Shown here piece after piece: positions 33,145 through 43,317 of a stretch of DNA of 64,000 nucleotides (within the stretch, counting starts at the first letter, position 1; each line of letters opens with the position of its first letter). Source of the DNA: Isochrysis galbana (Eukaryota; Haptophyta; Isochrysidales; Isochrysidaceae); assembly GCA_018136815.1 (NCBI GenBank), contig CM030939.1:3713419-3777418 (forward strand), given 5' to 3'. The translations under genes and the position numbers were made by a program. Below the pieces are notes generated by a model. The model saw nothing but the letters and a program-made list of their open reading frames with translations, was not told the DNA's origin and searched no databases.

Positions 33145-34371
33145 ATGGGCGACGGCCCGCAGGAGACGGCGGCCGGGGTGTCGCCGTCAGCGGGCGTGCG
33201 CGTGGCACTCTACTACGAGCCTTCCGCCTCGCACGCGCCGAGCGAGCGCGACCGCAAGAAGATGATCGAGCTCGCTGAGCGTGTGAGCGGCGCACATCGC
33301 CTGCTGCTGCAGCGTGGCCTAGTGCAGCGGTGCGAGGTGGTCGAGCCGCGCGGCGCGAGCGACGAGGAGCTATTGCGCGTGCATCGGCCCGAGCATCTCG
33401 CTCAGGTGCGCGAGCGCTCGCTCGAGCCGCGCGCCGCCAATGGTCACATCTACTACTCAAACGCGGCTGACCGAGCTGCACGGCTTGCGTGCGGGGCGGT
33501 CATCGACGCAGCGGCGCGAGCGTTCGAGGGCGGGCCGCTACGTGCCTTCGTGCTCGCTCGGCCTCCTGGTCATCACGCCGGCAGAAACGGCTTCGAGGGG
33601 GACTTCGCGGAGGGCGGCTGCTTCTACAACTCGGTCGCTGCCGCTGCTGCAGCCGCGCGAGCACGTGGCGTCGGCCGTGTTGCGATCCTGGACTGGGACG
33701 TCCATCACGGCAACGGCACGCAGGAGATCTTCTATGACGATCCCTCTGTCTTGTACATCTCTATGCATGGCAACCTCTACCCTGGCACCGGATCGGCCGA
33801 CGAGATGGGCGAGGCAGGCTCCGCCGCGCTCGGCCGCACTGTCAACATCATGTGGCCTGACCCTCTCAGGTACCCGCCAGCGGCGGATGCAGAGTACTTG
33901 ACGGCGGTCCGGCTTCTGGTGCTACCAATTCTGCGCGCTTTCGACCCTCAGCTTTTGCTCATATCTGCTGGCTTTGATGCGGCGCAGGGTGAGGCGTTTC
34001 GCTTCAGCATCGCCCCAGACACATTTGCGAGGATGACCGCGGAGATTGCCAACGCCATTCAGCCCTCGGTGCCGTTAATAGCTGCTCTCGAGGGCGGCTA
34101 CAACCCGGCGTCTGTGGGGGAGTGCTGTGCCGCTGTGCTGCGCGTCCTGCTGGGTGATCAGCTGCCGGCCCCGCAGCCGCTTGCGCCATTGAACCCGAAG
34201 TGTGAGAAGGCGCTCCTGACGGCTGTCCGAATTCAAGAGGCGGTATGGGCTCCCCATGTGACCGAGGCGGCGGTGATGGACCAGCTCAAGGCGCAAAGGG
34301 AACTGGCGGAGCATGATGTGGAGCGCACCAAAGACTGGACTGATAGTGAGCGGAAGAGGGTCCGGCGGTAG
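33145..34371 (+). CDS. Class II histone deacetylase
   Basis: 408 aa, intronless. Arginase/deacetylase fold with class II signatures: RPPGHHAGRNGFEGDFAEGG (about residue 138), FYNSVAAAA, LDWDVHHGNGTQEIFYDDPS (about 181; zinc ligands D and H), YISMHGNLYPGTG, LLISAGFDAAQGE (about 272; third zinc ligand D) and ALEGGYNP. It removes acetyl groups from lysine in histones or other proteins. No long N-terminal extension is present, so this is a compact HDA1/HDAC6-like enzyme of bacterial-acetoin-utilisation length. Nuclear or cytosolic location cannot be decided. The start ATGGGCGACGGCC is the first in-frame ATG after a C-rich leader. Confidence 0.93.
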   Translation: MGDGPQETAAGVSPSAGVRVALYYEPSASHAPSERDRKKMIELAERVSGAHRLLLQRGLVQRCEVVEPRGASDEELLRVHRPEHLAQVRERSLEPRAANGHIYYSNAADRAARLACGAVIDAAARAFEGGPLRAFVLARPPGHHAGRNGFEGDFAEGGCFYNSVAAAAAAARARGVGRVAILDWDVHHGNGTQEIFYDDPSVLYISMHGNLYPGTGSADEMGEAGSAALGRTVNIMWPDPLRYPPAADAEYLTAVRLLVLPILRAFDPQLLLISAGFDAAQGEAFRFSIAPDTFARMTAEIANAIQPSVPLIAALEGGYNPASVGECCAAVLRVLLGDQLPAPQPLAPLNPKCEKALLTAVRIQEAVWAPHVTEAAVMDQLKAQRELAEHDVERTKDWTDSERKRVRR

Positions 34372-35969
34372 CCGCCATTGGGCAAGGATGCTGTCGTAGT
34401 CGCGAGATCGAGCTAGACCGACTTCGGCACTCCGTGCAAACGTTCGTATTTCGGTGCCTTAGGGCATCCTACGCTTGTGCGGTGCTTGAGAGCGGCAAGG
34501 AATTGGTTGGCCTGCGGAGAACCCACCGTCGCTCTTGCGTCCCGGGAGGATAGTCGTCGTCTGATACCTGTTCATTTCCCGGGCAAGCGCGTCCCGGCCG
34601 CATGAAAGAGAACTCAAGAGTAAGGCAAGAGTTGAGGAGGGGGTCTACTCACTTTCACCATGCTTCCGTGGGGTATCCTTGGGGGTACCTTTCGGTGTAT
34701 GCGGAGGGTAAATTAAGGAATTCTTCAAGATTCCGGGCGAACGCCTATAACCTATAATGCATCAACCGGAGTGCGAGAGCACAAGCACAAGCCCGGTACT
34801 AATACTAATAACGCACGACAGCGCCGCAACGCACTTGGCCCGTACGCCTTGATGCGTGTTGCTATCTCTGATCTCTGACACACACAGACGTGTGTCACAC
34901 TTCAGATCTCCCCCCTCGCAGGCCCCCGACTCCCATTATAACTCCCCGTCCTACCTCCTACCTGCTATATATATGGGAAGCACGGGTTTACCGTGTTTGT
35001 ACTTGCGTAAGGAGGCCAAAAACAGCCGCCCGTTTTCAGCCCGTGTTTCAAACGCCCTCCTTGGCAGCATGCATGCCGTGTTTGCGAGGTTCCCGTGTCC
35101 CGTGTTTCTAGAACAGTCAAAAACAGGCCGTTTTGCTGTGTTTGGAGGTTGGAGGCCCCCCCTGCCGTGTTTCCCATCTAGACATAGACTCCCCACAAGT
35201 TACAAAGGAGGAAAGCCAAGTGAAGCTGCCGCCGCACCGGGAAGCAAAAGAAGGTGCAACTTGAGGTTCCCTTTTTTTGTCACACCCCTCTCGTCGATTT
35301 TATTGGAATATAATCATATTTGACCCTCAACTTGGACGGTCGGGCCACCTGCCATATTTTGCCACCGGCGTACACAAGACACAAGACCCAGACAGAAATT
35401 TATCTACCGTGAGTAAGGTGTAAGGTAAGCCAATGTACAATGTACTCGCTGGAAGTTGATTGACAACGGGGGGGAAATTCCTCGTTGTCGCCGTGCCTAT
35501 CATCTTCATCGCACTGCTTGTGACAGTTGGCTTCGGGTTGTTTGCCTTCTTTCCGGCAGCTTTTCTCTTATTTATGGGTGGCAGCAGGGAGCGGGGTGGG
35601 GTGGCGCTCTCGCTGGTGCGAGATGGGTAATTACTATTACAGTGACAACATAGTTTATAGTTTATTACGTATTCGCTTAATTTGTGACCTCCCAATCGTG
35701 AGCGCCGCAGGGGTACAGCGGCTCTGCGGCGACGCGCCGAATGCGAGTTTTGTTTTTGGACACCGCACGCTCACAGCGCCCAAATATCCCACATCTATTC
35801 AGAGATATCCAGTTCCAGCATATCCGCCCAAATATCCCCAGACCCCCAGTGGGCACGACCTGTCGGAAATCGAAAAATAGAACACTGGTCGCTAGTCGCC
35901 CTCTCTCCTCTTGTCGCCAATCGCACTCTCTCTTCCTCCCACACGTTCGCGCGCGCGCTCCGAGCTCTG
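34372..35969. other. Intergenic with CCGTGTTT repeats and repeat C
   Basis: 34975-35180 holds about eight scattered copies of CCGTGTTT and has imperfect inverted ends (ATGGGAAGCACGGG at the left, GCCGTGTTTCCCAT at the right), possibly a miniature element. 35249-35290 is repeat C (AGAAGGTGCAACTTGAGGTT then CCCTTTTTTTGTCACACC), also at 36896 (+) and 45127 (-). 35775-35850 has CCCAAATATCC motifs like the subterminal repeats of 10196-10724. No gene is seen. Confidence 0.5.
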
Positions 35970-36525
35970 ATGCTCCGTCTGCTGCTCGGTCCGCCGCCCC
36001 TCCTGCGGACTTGGCGCTGTGAATGGGGCAGTCCGGCCACCATAGAATCAGCCCTGCCCGCTCGCGCCTTCACAGCGATCACCGTCACCCGCCCGCCGCC
36101 CGCAGTTGCCGCACTTCTGAGTGTATGTTATGCGCCGGTCGGCCGGATTGAGACGTGCTCCGGATGAAAGCTCAACCGCTATCTGGCTGTGAAGAGATTC
36201 GTGAAGGGCGAGCCTCAGAAGCCAGAGACCGCCGTCTCGCTCCACTACCCGGAGATCGAGATAAAGTACATCCAAGGGCACAACCCGGATCTGGTGATAC
36301 TTGCCGAGGCCGGGACAGACGAGGTGAGCACCCATCCACCCTGCCGCCGCTCTTTGGCACGTATGACGGAGCCGTGGTGACAAGCAGGTGGTTGAGCGCA
36401 TCGACCTGACCAAGTACGAGTCGGTCACGTCGATTGAGGAGATGCTCAAGGAGAAAGGGTTCACTCGAATGGATGCGTCCTCTGCTGAGGAGGGCGCCAC
36501 GGCCACTGCCAAGTCCGAGTTGTAA
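35970..36525 (+). CDS. SELENOM: Selenoprotein M (UGA = selenocysteine), two or three exons
   Basis: The frame opened by ATG 35970 reaches GRIETCSG, then TGA (36165-36167), then KLNRYLAVKRFVKGEPQKP, IEIKYIQGHNPDLVILAEAG and, after a 64-bp intron (36324-36387), VERIDLTKYESVTSIEEMLK ending EKGFTR. This follows SELENOM throughout, including the redox motif C-x-x-U with R-[VI]-E-T-C before it and Q/K-L-N-R after it. SELENOM is an ER-lumen thioredoxin-fold oxidoreductase. An optional 87-bp in-frame intron (36019-36105, GCT|GTGAAT to CCCGCAG|TTG) would shorten the N-terminus. The acceptor AAGCAG is a NAGNAG site, giving or omitting one Gln. Length is about 163 aa without the first intron. A SECIS-like structure follows the stop at 36525. 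Confidence 0.88.
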
Positions 36526-36560
36526 TAAAGGTTAGCCCCAGAAACTGGCGAGCGTGTGGG

Positions 36561-36640
36561 AGGGTCACAGATGATATTGTGTCGGGAAGCAAGCCGCGAC
36601 CGCAGCCTGCCGGCAACAATGGAACAACACGGCCCGAGCT
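36561..36640 (+). promoter_or_regulatory. Candidate SECIS element in the SELENOM 3' UTR
   Basis: Begins 35 nt after the SELENOM stop codon. ATGA at 36571-36574 is followed 12 nt later by AA (36587-36588) and later by GA (36622-36623), the spacing of eukaryotic SECIS elements. Helix II can form from ATTGTGTCGG (36576-36585) and CCGGC-A-ACAAT (36610-36620) with one bulged A, and a GGGTC/GGCCC pairing can close below the quartet. The 21-nt apical region is large enough for a type II ministem. Confidence 0.7.
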
Positions 36641-36913
36641 CAACTTTGCTGGTATAAGTGAACCGAGTATGAGGGCAAGAGGTACTTGTATTTGTATCCT
36701 TTTAATCATAGGACGCCACCGCGGGCAGTGTGAGGTCATTTCCTGCTCCACCACTACTGCACACGAGCTCTGTGCCTTTGAGAATAATTATTGAACGTAT
36801 CCCGGCTACCGCCTATTACGGATACGGGACGACTCTATGAGACCTACCACGTCACGCCTGTTCACGCCCGCATCCCTCATCATAACAAGAAGCAAGAAGG
36901 TGCAACTTGAGGT

Positions 36914-37162
36914 TCATTTTTTTTCACCCCCCCCCCCCCATCCGAACTGGTGTACGGTGACGGGAGCGACGGTAAGAGCGCGGAGCGCGAACAGCCGCGG
37001 CAGCACCCACAGCTCGCCCGGCCTCAGCGTGAGGTCCTCGACCGACGGCGCCAGGGCATCAGCGAGGGACGCGCTGGTGAGCAGCAGGGGTGCGATGCAC
37101 TTGGGGTCGACGTACTCGAGGAAGAAGTGGGTCCACGCGAAGTCCTCCAGGATCACGGTCAT
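36914..37162 (-). CDS. Small hypothetical protein, possible F-box-like first exon
   Basis: 82-residue frame from ATG 37162: MTVILEDFAWTHFFLEYVDP, then KCIAPLLLTSASLADALAPS and VEDLTLRPGELWVLPRLFAL. The pattern of hydrophobic residues with 'LLLTSASLADAL' recalls an F-box or ARM/LRR start, but I cannot assign it. The frame runs into a poly-G/poly-C tract and repeat C at its 3' end, so it is truncated by a repeat or continues by splicing. It is divergent from NLE1 (37387), sharing a 224-bp spacer that may be a bidirectional promoter. Confidence 0.4.
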   Translation of the reverse strand: MTVILEDFAWTHFFLEYVDPKCIAPLLLTSASLADALAPSVEDLTLRPGELWVLPRLFALRALTVAPVTVHQFGWGGGGEKK

Positions 37163-37386
37163 GATCGCTCTCTTCTCCCCGCATGACACCAAAAAGAACT
37201 TCCCCGCCACCGCACGCACGCACGCGCGGGGCCAGAGGCCAGTGGCAGCAACGAGCCAATCGCACACCCAGCAGCAGCGGACCGCCCCAAAATAGCACAC
37301 GCGGCAGGCCGCCAGCCGCGTGTGTGTGCGTGTGCCGCGTCCACGAGGGCGCCGCGCCTCGCTCCGTCGCCCTCCTCGCTCGCCGG

Positions 37387-39018
37387 ATGGCAGAGTCGTC
37401 GACGCCCGCCGCGTCAGCGGGGTACACGGCCGGTGGATCTGCGTTGCCACTCTCACAGTTAAGCATCTCCCAGCTCAAGCAGCTCGTCACGCAGCATGGC
37501 AGCGCACCCAAGCCGGGCGCCACCCGCACAGAGCTCGAGGCAGCGTGCACCAGGCTCGGAGTCACCTCGGGCGTGCCGCTCGACATCGCGAGCGGCAAGG
37601 CAACAGGTAAACCGGTGGTGCCAACTGGCTCGCTCATCGCCCAATTCGAGACCGCCGAGGGAGAGCGCACCGGCCCGCAGCTCGACGTTCCAGCCGAGAC
37701 AACTGCAGCACAGCTGCAGCTCATCATTAACCAGCTCCTCTCCAACGAGGAGAAGATTCCGTACTCGTTCTACGTGGCGGACGAGGAGGTTACCGGCACT
37801 CTCGCTGACGCGCTGGGTAGTGCGTCGGCTGAACAGACGCTCAAGGTCGTTTACGTCCCGCAGGCGGTCTTCCGGGTGCGGTCCGTCACACGATGCACCT
37901 CGACACTCTCCGGCCACTCAGAGGCGATCCTTTCCTCGAGCTTCTCGGCCGACGGCCGGCTGCTGGCAACGGGCTCAGGGGATCACTGCGTTCGGCTGTG
38001 GGACGTGATGACGGAGACGCCGAAGGCCACCCTCAAGGCGCACCGCGACTGGGTGCTGTGCGTGGCGTGGTCACCGTGCGGCCGGTACCTTGCATCAGGA
38101 GGCAAGGACGGCCGTGTGGCCTTCTGGCTCGCGGCCGAGCCTGCATACCCGCTCAAGGTGATCGACGCCCACAAGAAGTGGGTCAACGCGCTCGCCTGGG
38201 AACCTTTTCACACGGCCTGCCCTAATGGCTCGAGGCTAGCCTCTGCCTCAAAGGATGGCACCGTCCGCTTGTGGGAGCGTGCGACGGGCCGCTCCTCGGG
38301 CACTCTATGCGGCCACTCCAACTCGGTAACCTCGTTGCGCTGGGGCGGCGAGGGGCTCCTGTACTCAGGCTCACAGGACCGAACCGTTAAGGTGTGGGCG
38401 CCCTCCGAGAGCAAGCTAGTCCGCTCGCTCGAAGGCCATGGTCACTGGGTGAATTGCCTAGCCATCTCCACTGAATTTGCCTTGCGGCGTGGGCCATTTG
38501 ACCACCGGGGCGTCGCGCCGACGGAGGAGGAGGCGGCGCGCGAGGGCGCGGCGAAGCGGTACGTCGAGGCACGCGGCGCCGCCGAGATGCTGGCCTCCGG
38601 CTCGGACGACTTCACCGTTTTTTTGTGGAACCCGACGGCGAGCAAAAAACCAGTGGCTAGGCTCACGGGACACGTGCAACTAGTTAATGCGCTTTGCTTC
38701 TCCCCGGATGGCCAGTGGCTGGCGTCCGGCTCCTTCGACGGGTCGATCCGTCTTTGGGCAGCACGAACGGGCAAGTTCACCGCTACGCTGCGCGGTCACG
38801 TCGGAGCGGTGTACCAGCTCGCCTGGTCGGGCGACTCGAGGCTTATTGTCTCAGGATCGAAAGACTCGACCGTGAAGGTTTGGGAAGTGCGCACGCGCAA
38901 ACTGAAGGAGGACCTACCGGGACATGCCGACGAGGTGTACGCCGTCGATTGGAGCCCCGACGGCGAGCGCGTCGCCTCTGGAGGTAAGGATCGCAATCTG
39001 AAGATGTGGCGGAGGTGA
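37387..39018 (+). CDS. NLE1: Notchless/NLE1 (Rsa4) WD40 ribosome-assembly factor
   Basis: 543 aa. Residues from about 75 form the NLE domain (LIAQFETAEGERTGPQLDVP, LLSNEEKIPYSFYVADEEV), the ubiquitin-like fold that docks the MIDAS domain of Rea1/midasin. Eight WD40 blades follow, from TRCTSTLSGHSEAILSSSFS to VASGGKDRNLKMWRR; most end in a [VI]-x-[FLV]-W strand such as VRLWD, VRLWE, VKVWA, VFLWN, IRLWA and VKVWE. NLE1/Rsa4 drives release of assembly factors from pre-60S particles in the nucleolus. Ahead of the NLE domain is an extra SAP/HeH-like stretch (LSISQLKQLVTQHG, TRTELEAACTRLG). The start ATGGCAGAGTCG is chosen because the upstream frame (to 37183) is low-complexity. Confidence 0.95.
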   Translation: MAESSTPAASAGYTAGGSALPLSQLSISQLKQLVTQHGSAPKPGATRTELEAACTRLGVTSGVPLDIASGKATGKPVVPTGSLIAQFETAEGERTGPQLDVPAETTAAQLQLIINQLLSNEEKIPYSFYVADEEVTGTLADALGSASAEQTLKVVYVPQAVFRVRSVTRCTSTLSGHSEAILSSSFSADGRLLATGSGDHCVRLWDVMTETPKATLKAHRDWVLCVAWSPCGRYLASGGKDGRVAFWLAAEPAYPLKVIDAHKKWVNALAWEPFHTACPNGSRLASASKDGTVRLWERATGRSSGTLCGHSNSVTSLRWGGEGLLYSGSQDRTVKVWAPSESKLVRSLEGHGHWVNCLAISTEFALRRGPFDHRGVAPTEEEAAREGAAKRYVEARGAAEMLASGSDDFTVFLWNPTASKKPVARLTGHVQLVNALCFSPDGQWLASGSFDGSIRLWAARTGKFTATLRGHVGAVYQLAWSGDSRLIVSGSKDSTVKVWEVRTRKLKEDLPGHADEVYAVDWSPDGERVASGGKDRNLKMWRR

Positions 39019-40570
39019 GCGCATCGCTTGGTTCCGGGGACGCTAATCGGGCAGAGGGGTGAAGGAGGGTTCGCCCCCAAGCGTGCGTGTACGGGCCGCA
39101 GCATCGCCTCTATATTCCGCATGGAGGAGTGCGTGGGATGGCGGGTGACCAGGTAGCATACGACGACCGCAGTCCTACAATTGCAGTAGCACTGATTTTT
39201 CATTGGTCGCATGAACGCGCTGCGGCGGTGTGATGTTGGATGATGTGCCATTATCGGTGCGTGCGCCTTGGGCATAGCTAGGCACCTAGCGCCTAGGCCT
39301 ATGCGCAAATGATACTTGCTCCGATGCCAAAATTGACATTATCCTAGATGATTAAAAAAATCATCTGAAGATTCTGGGCTGAACACCTACTAGGTCTAGG
39401 TCTAGGGTTCCTTGCCTCTACTCCGACATCGCCCTTATCTCCCATCTCTCCAACTCCTCCCCTTCACCCCTTCATTCCTTTTTCTTCGGTTCAACTAAGT
39501 TTATACTTAGTTCACATGGGGGAGGCGCCTCGTGCCCTCCCCCTCGGGCTCCAACTCTCCTCCGGGGAAGGTGCGGGCCGGAGAGGCTCAAGGCTCCTAC
39601 GCCTATGTGGCAGGTAACCCTTGTGGCAGGTATCTCGAGGGCCGCCGCAGTCATTTATTTCTCGAGGATTGCGCTCGCGGCGAGAGCTGTCAGGGTCGTT
39701 CTTTTTCATGGACGAGAGGAGCCTAGGAGCCCCCCCTCCCCCGGTGTTTTTTCTTAGTGAGTCGCCCGACGTAAGTCGGTCCGCCTCACTGGTCACTGGG
39801 TTTTCCCTCATTGTAATTTGTGGGGAGTCATCATGGGAGCCGGGGGTTTCGCGAGGGGGGGAGATTTGTAGGGAGGCATATGTGTATATGTCTTGTGCCA
39901 TCACTTCAAGGCGTGCAGGCAGGTGCGCTGAGGGGTTCGTGATAGTACCGGGTTAGTGGCAGTAGTGGTACTAACGCTCAGATGTTTTATCATTAGAGCG
40001 AGCGGCGGGCCCTTGCGCCTGCTTCCCCGTTTGGTGCCGCGAGCACTTGGCCTGCTAACAGCTAATGCTATGCTGCTGCCCTCTACCCTTGCGCGGTGAC
40101 AATGACTTCTTCTCTCCCCACTCCTGCCATGTGGCCGCACGTGCGCGCCTAGTTCTTCCTATCCGGGTCACGCGTGGGGTGGGAGGTGAGTCCGGCTCCC
40201 CCGGAGCGAAGTACAGACAGTCGTCTCTGGGCAACACTTCAATTGCGACCAACTCTGAGAGGGGCAGGGGAGGCTATGGGCAAATTCCATGGGGGGCCGC
40301 TTGGGAGCACATGCAGCGGCGCCGCACGCCACTGCTCACTCGGCGAACACATTCAGGCTACAATCCCGGCATCAGCCACGCACTTATTCACATCTCACAC
40401 TTGACAGGACACGCCCAGCTCTGATGATTATGTACAAACTCATTACGGATCACAGTGCACCAAAATCTAAATAAGTTGCCATGGACATGACTGCTCTGTG
40501 TGGCTCGTCTATGGCGCTTTCCAAACTATTGGGGCTCCCCATTGACAGATGGCCAAGTACACGGATGCAC
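39019..40570. other. Intergenic with family-A repeat fragment
   Basis: 39488-39600 carries a family-A end (CAACTAAGTTTATACTTAGT) followed by GC-rich interior. 39344-39372 contains an inverted AT-rich pair (AGATGATT-AAAAAAA-TCATCT). I see no conserved frame. Confidence 0.5.
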
Positions 40571-40573
40571 TAG

Positions 40574-41195
40574 TCTCTGAGATACTGCTGGATGCGATCA
40601 TGCTGGATGCGGTCGAGCCGTCGCTTCCTCCCCCGGACCACTGAGAAAGACAATGCAAAGATGAGCAGCATGAGCGCCTGAGCAAACGCAAGGGCGGGGA
40701 TTAGCCAGGATGGTTGCATCGAGTGTGGTCCATGCCCCATTGTGAACGGATTTTCCGCATATCACTCGTGCAGTCGCCCCACCAGGCGTGAACCATGGTG
40801 GGCGGCGCTTCACCTCGAATCTCGCCAAACCCATGAACTCGCTTTCGCGTTGCGTGCAGCTCTGATACGTCAGATATGGCTCGATCTCTGACCGACCGTC
40901 AGTGACATTGACACTGAAGCAACGCACCTCCTGCCTATATCCGCTCAAACTGCGAGGGCGCGGGCGGTACAGGCTGAGTAGGTGGTCTCCGAGGCTAGGC
41001 TGACGCTCTCGCTCAAACTGGACGGTATGCTCGCCTACCTGCAGTAGCTCTCGTCCATCTCGTCGACGCTGCAGGGCTGGCACGCGCTGCGATCCGACGA
41101 CGTGGGCTCACATGAAACGTCCTCGATCGATGTGGATAGAGTCATCCGGCTGTCGTCCGGCCTGAGGATGCGCTCCTCGAGTGACGCCATATGCT
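40574..41195 (-). CDS. Possible spliced gene ending in a transmembrane helix, unknown function
   Basis: Minus-strand sequence shows gene-like pieces: an acidic start MASLEERILRPDDSRMTLST ending at a donor-like CTGCAG|GTAGGC; a Cys-containing stretch (YRQEVRCFSVNVTDGRSEIE, PYLTYQSCTQRESEFMG) after an acceptor-like CGCCCTCGCAG; and, in a third frame, a strong membrane helix MQPSWLIPALAFAQALMLLI-FALSFSVV followed by RGRKRRLDR and a stop. Joining them needs introns I cannot place with confidence, so this may be a real small membrane protein or a decayed one. Confidence 0.3.
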
Positions 41196-41488
41196 GGCGC
41201 CGCCGGCGTCCCCAGACGGGCGATATTGTAGGTACTACTTACTAGGCAGGGATAAAAGTGAGTGAGTAGGTTGTAGGTTGGAGTACGTTAAGGTGGTTCT
41301 AAAGCTTTTTTTCTAGGGGGGGCTTGCGGGGGGGGGGGGGGGGGGGCGTTGCGCTCCCACCAAGGTCGCCGCGCGAGCGTGCCAGGGAGGGCATGGGCAG
41401 GCCGCCAGGGGGGAGGAAGACTGCCCGCTGTGGCTTCCAAAAGGGGCACGGGCACCGGGCGGGGAGGGGTCTGGGTGAGCCCCCCCAA

Positions 41489-42009
41489 GTTGGCTCCGGC
41501 CAGAGTTTCGAGAATTTTTTTTCGAAATAAGGGGGGCCAATCGCAATCAAAACTTTTAACCGAAATAAAGGCCGATATGGCGCTGACGAAGCGAAATAAG
41601 CCCCCCCCCAAGCCCGCTCCCCGCTCCCCGCTCCCCCCCCCCCCCCCGCCCGGGGCCGCGCGCCGCGCCTTGGCGCGCTTCCGGGCATCCAAGCGCAAGC
41701 GCAAAACCGATAACGACGAGGATGATGATGATGATGATGACGCCCTTGATTGAGGGCTCAGGGCATCCCTCCGACCCCCCAAGCTCGTCGCAGGAGGTTG
41801 AGGTTGGTCTACACTCAGCATCCTAGACCGGGGATGGCCGCGCGGCAACGCATCGGGCATCGGGGCCCGCCGCGGCGACGCTTAAGCAAATTCCGATTCG
41901 AAATTAGGCCGAAATCAGACCCCTCGAAGCTCGAAATTTGCTCCAACCTCATCGAAATTTCGAATCGAAATAAGGGTGGTTTTGGATCGAAACTCTGGCC
42001 GGAGCCAAC
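41489..42009. mobile_element. MITE-like inverted-repeat element
   Basis: A perfect 23-bp inverted repeat starting GTTGGCTCCGGCCAGAG ends the block at both sides (41489-41511 and 41987-42009). The sequence CTTGGCAAACGCCAGACTTTCGA at about 60828-60852 is clearly related. The interior has repeated AAATTTCGA/TTCGAAAT motifs and a plus-strand frame of about 58 codons (from ATG 41577) ending RKRKTDNDEDDDDDDDALD. I cannot find a convincing target duplication because the flanks are C-runs. Confidence 0.5.
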
Positions 42010-42639
42010 CCCCAAGCTCTCACCGCGGATGAACGGGGAGGAGTCCAGGATGCTGCGACTGACGGAATGCGCGAAGATATACGCATAACTACGCCACCGA
42101 AGGGGTCGAACTATCGTTAAAGTGGAACTCGTCCGCTGAAGCCAACGCGGAGGGTCGAGGAGAGATCCAAACTCGCGCGGGGGGGAGAAGGCGATGTGCG
42201 GAGAGACCTTCTTTCTAGACAAGCGACGAGCAAGGGGCGACGAAACAAGACGCGAGACACGAGGCGCGTGCCATTCGTTCTTCCTTTCTTTCATCGAAAC
42301 CGCGACGAAACTAACATTAAACGTCGGTGCCCCCTCCGCGAGGATCGCGAAGAAGAACGGACGAGATGGAGGCAATCATCGAAGGAACCGCGAGAGGAAT
42401 CGAAGCGAGGGGGGGGAACAACGACGGCCGGAGGAAACGAACCGCGCGCGGGGGAGAAGAGAACCTCGCGCGGGGGGGGGGGATTAATATAACGGCCGGA
42501 GGCGAAGGACGGCACGCCGAGGGAACGAACCTGCCGCGGGGGGGGCGAGGGACCGAGGGCACGGCGGGGCAGCGTGGGAGGGCGCGAGGCGCGAGGCCGA
42601 TCTCGGAGCGAGATCGCGTCCTTTCCCTCGCGGAGCGCG

Positions 42640-43018
42640 GAGAGACCCCCCACGAGATATCTTGGGACCGGAGAATGTTTTGGACGAATCTTCTTGCCGT
42701 CGGCCGAGGCGAGGCGGACGGAGAGAGAGAGAGAGAGAGAGTCTCGCAGAGCGACTGCAGAACGAGGAGTCGAAGTCATGCCGGTTTATTACCTTAAACG
42801 AGCCAACAATTATAGTAACAGCAAAAACAAAATTCGAATCGCAAATTTCGAGACCAAAATCTGCAAACCTGGACTTGAGACCATGGGGAATCCGAATCTG
42901 TGTGTCTTGTGCGTCAGTGGCAACACGGGGAACTGTTCAATTGTAATTGTGAGCGCGTACCTTACACGAATATTCATGCCTACAGCCTTCAGATGGGCAG
43001 GAATACAACAGACGATCG
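42640..43018 (+). mobile_element. hAT transposon segment, inverted duplicate of 4080-4440
   Basis: Close to 90 percent identical to the reverse complement of 4080-4440, including the (GA)n stretch, CGGTTTATTACCTTAAACGA, and the acceptor-like CATGCCTACAG before CCTTCAGATGGGCAGGAATA. It ends abruptly at 43018. It has the same position relative to the missing transposase parts, so it is a fragment of the same family, 38 kb from the other copy and in opposite orientation. A C2HC-like frame (YCAYCKMW...LLSHSRC) at 43096-43170 belongs to other debris. Confidence 0.75.
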
Positions 43019-43317
43019 TTCAAGTTGAGGCGCAAACAAGACGAGAGGAGGGAGGCGAGGGCGCCCCGTCAATGACGCGATCTCAAACAAATTTTACTGT
43101 GCATACTGTAAGATGTGGGTCTACGTCCGTAAGAGCCTATTGTCGCATTCGCGATGTCTCAGAGGCAAAAGGAAATAACAGTAAAAAGAGCAACAGTAAA
43201 ACAGTAAAAAAGAACAGAGGAAGAAAGAAGAAGAAAAGTGAAAAAGAAGAGAAAAAAACCCAGAGTATATAGGGCGGTTCTCAGCCCTTCCCCTCGGCCC
43301 TATGGCTACGTAAACTC

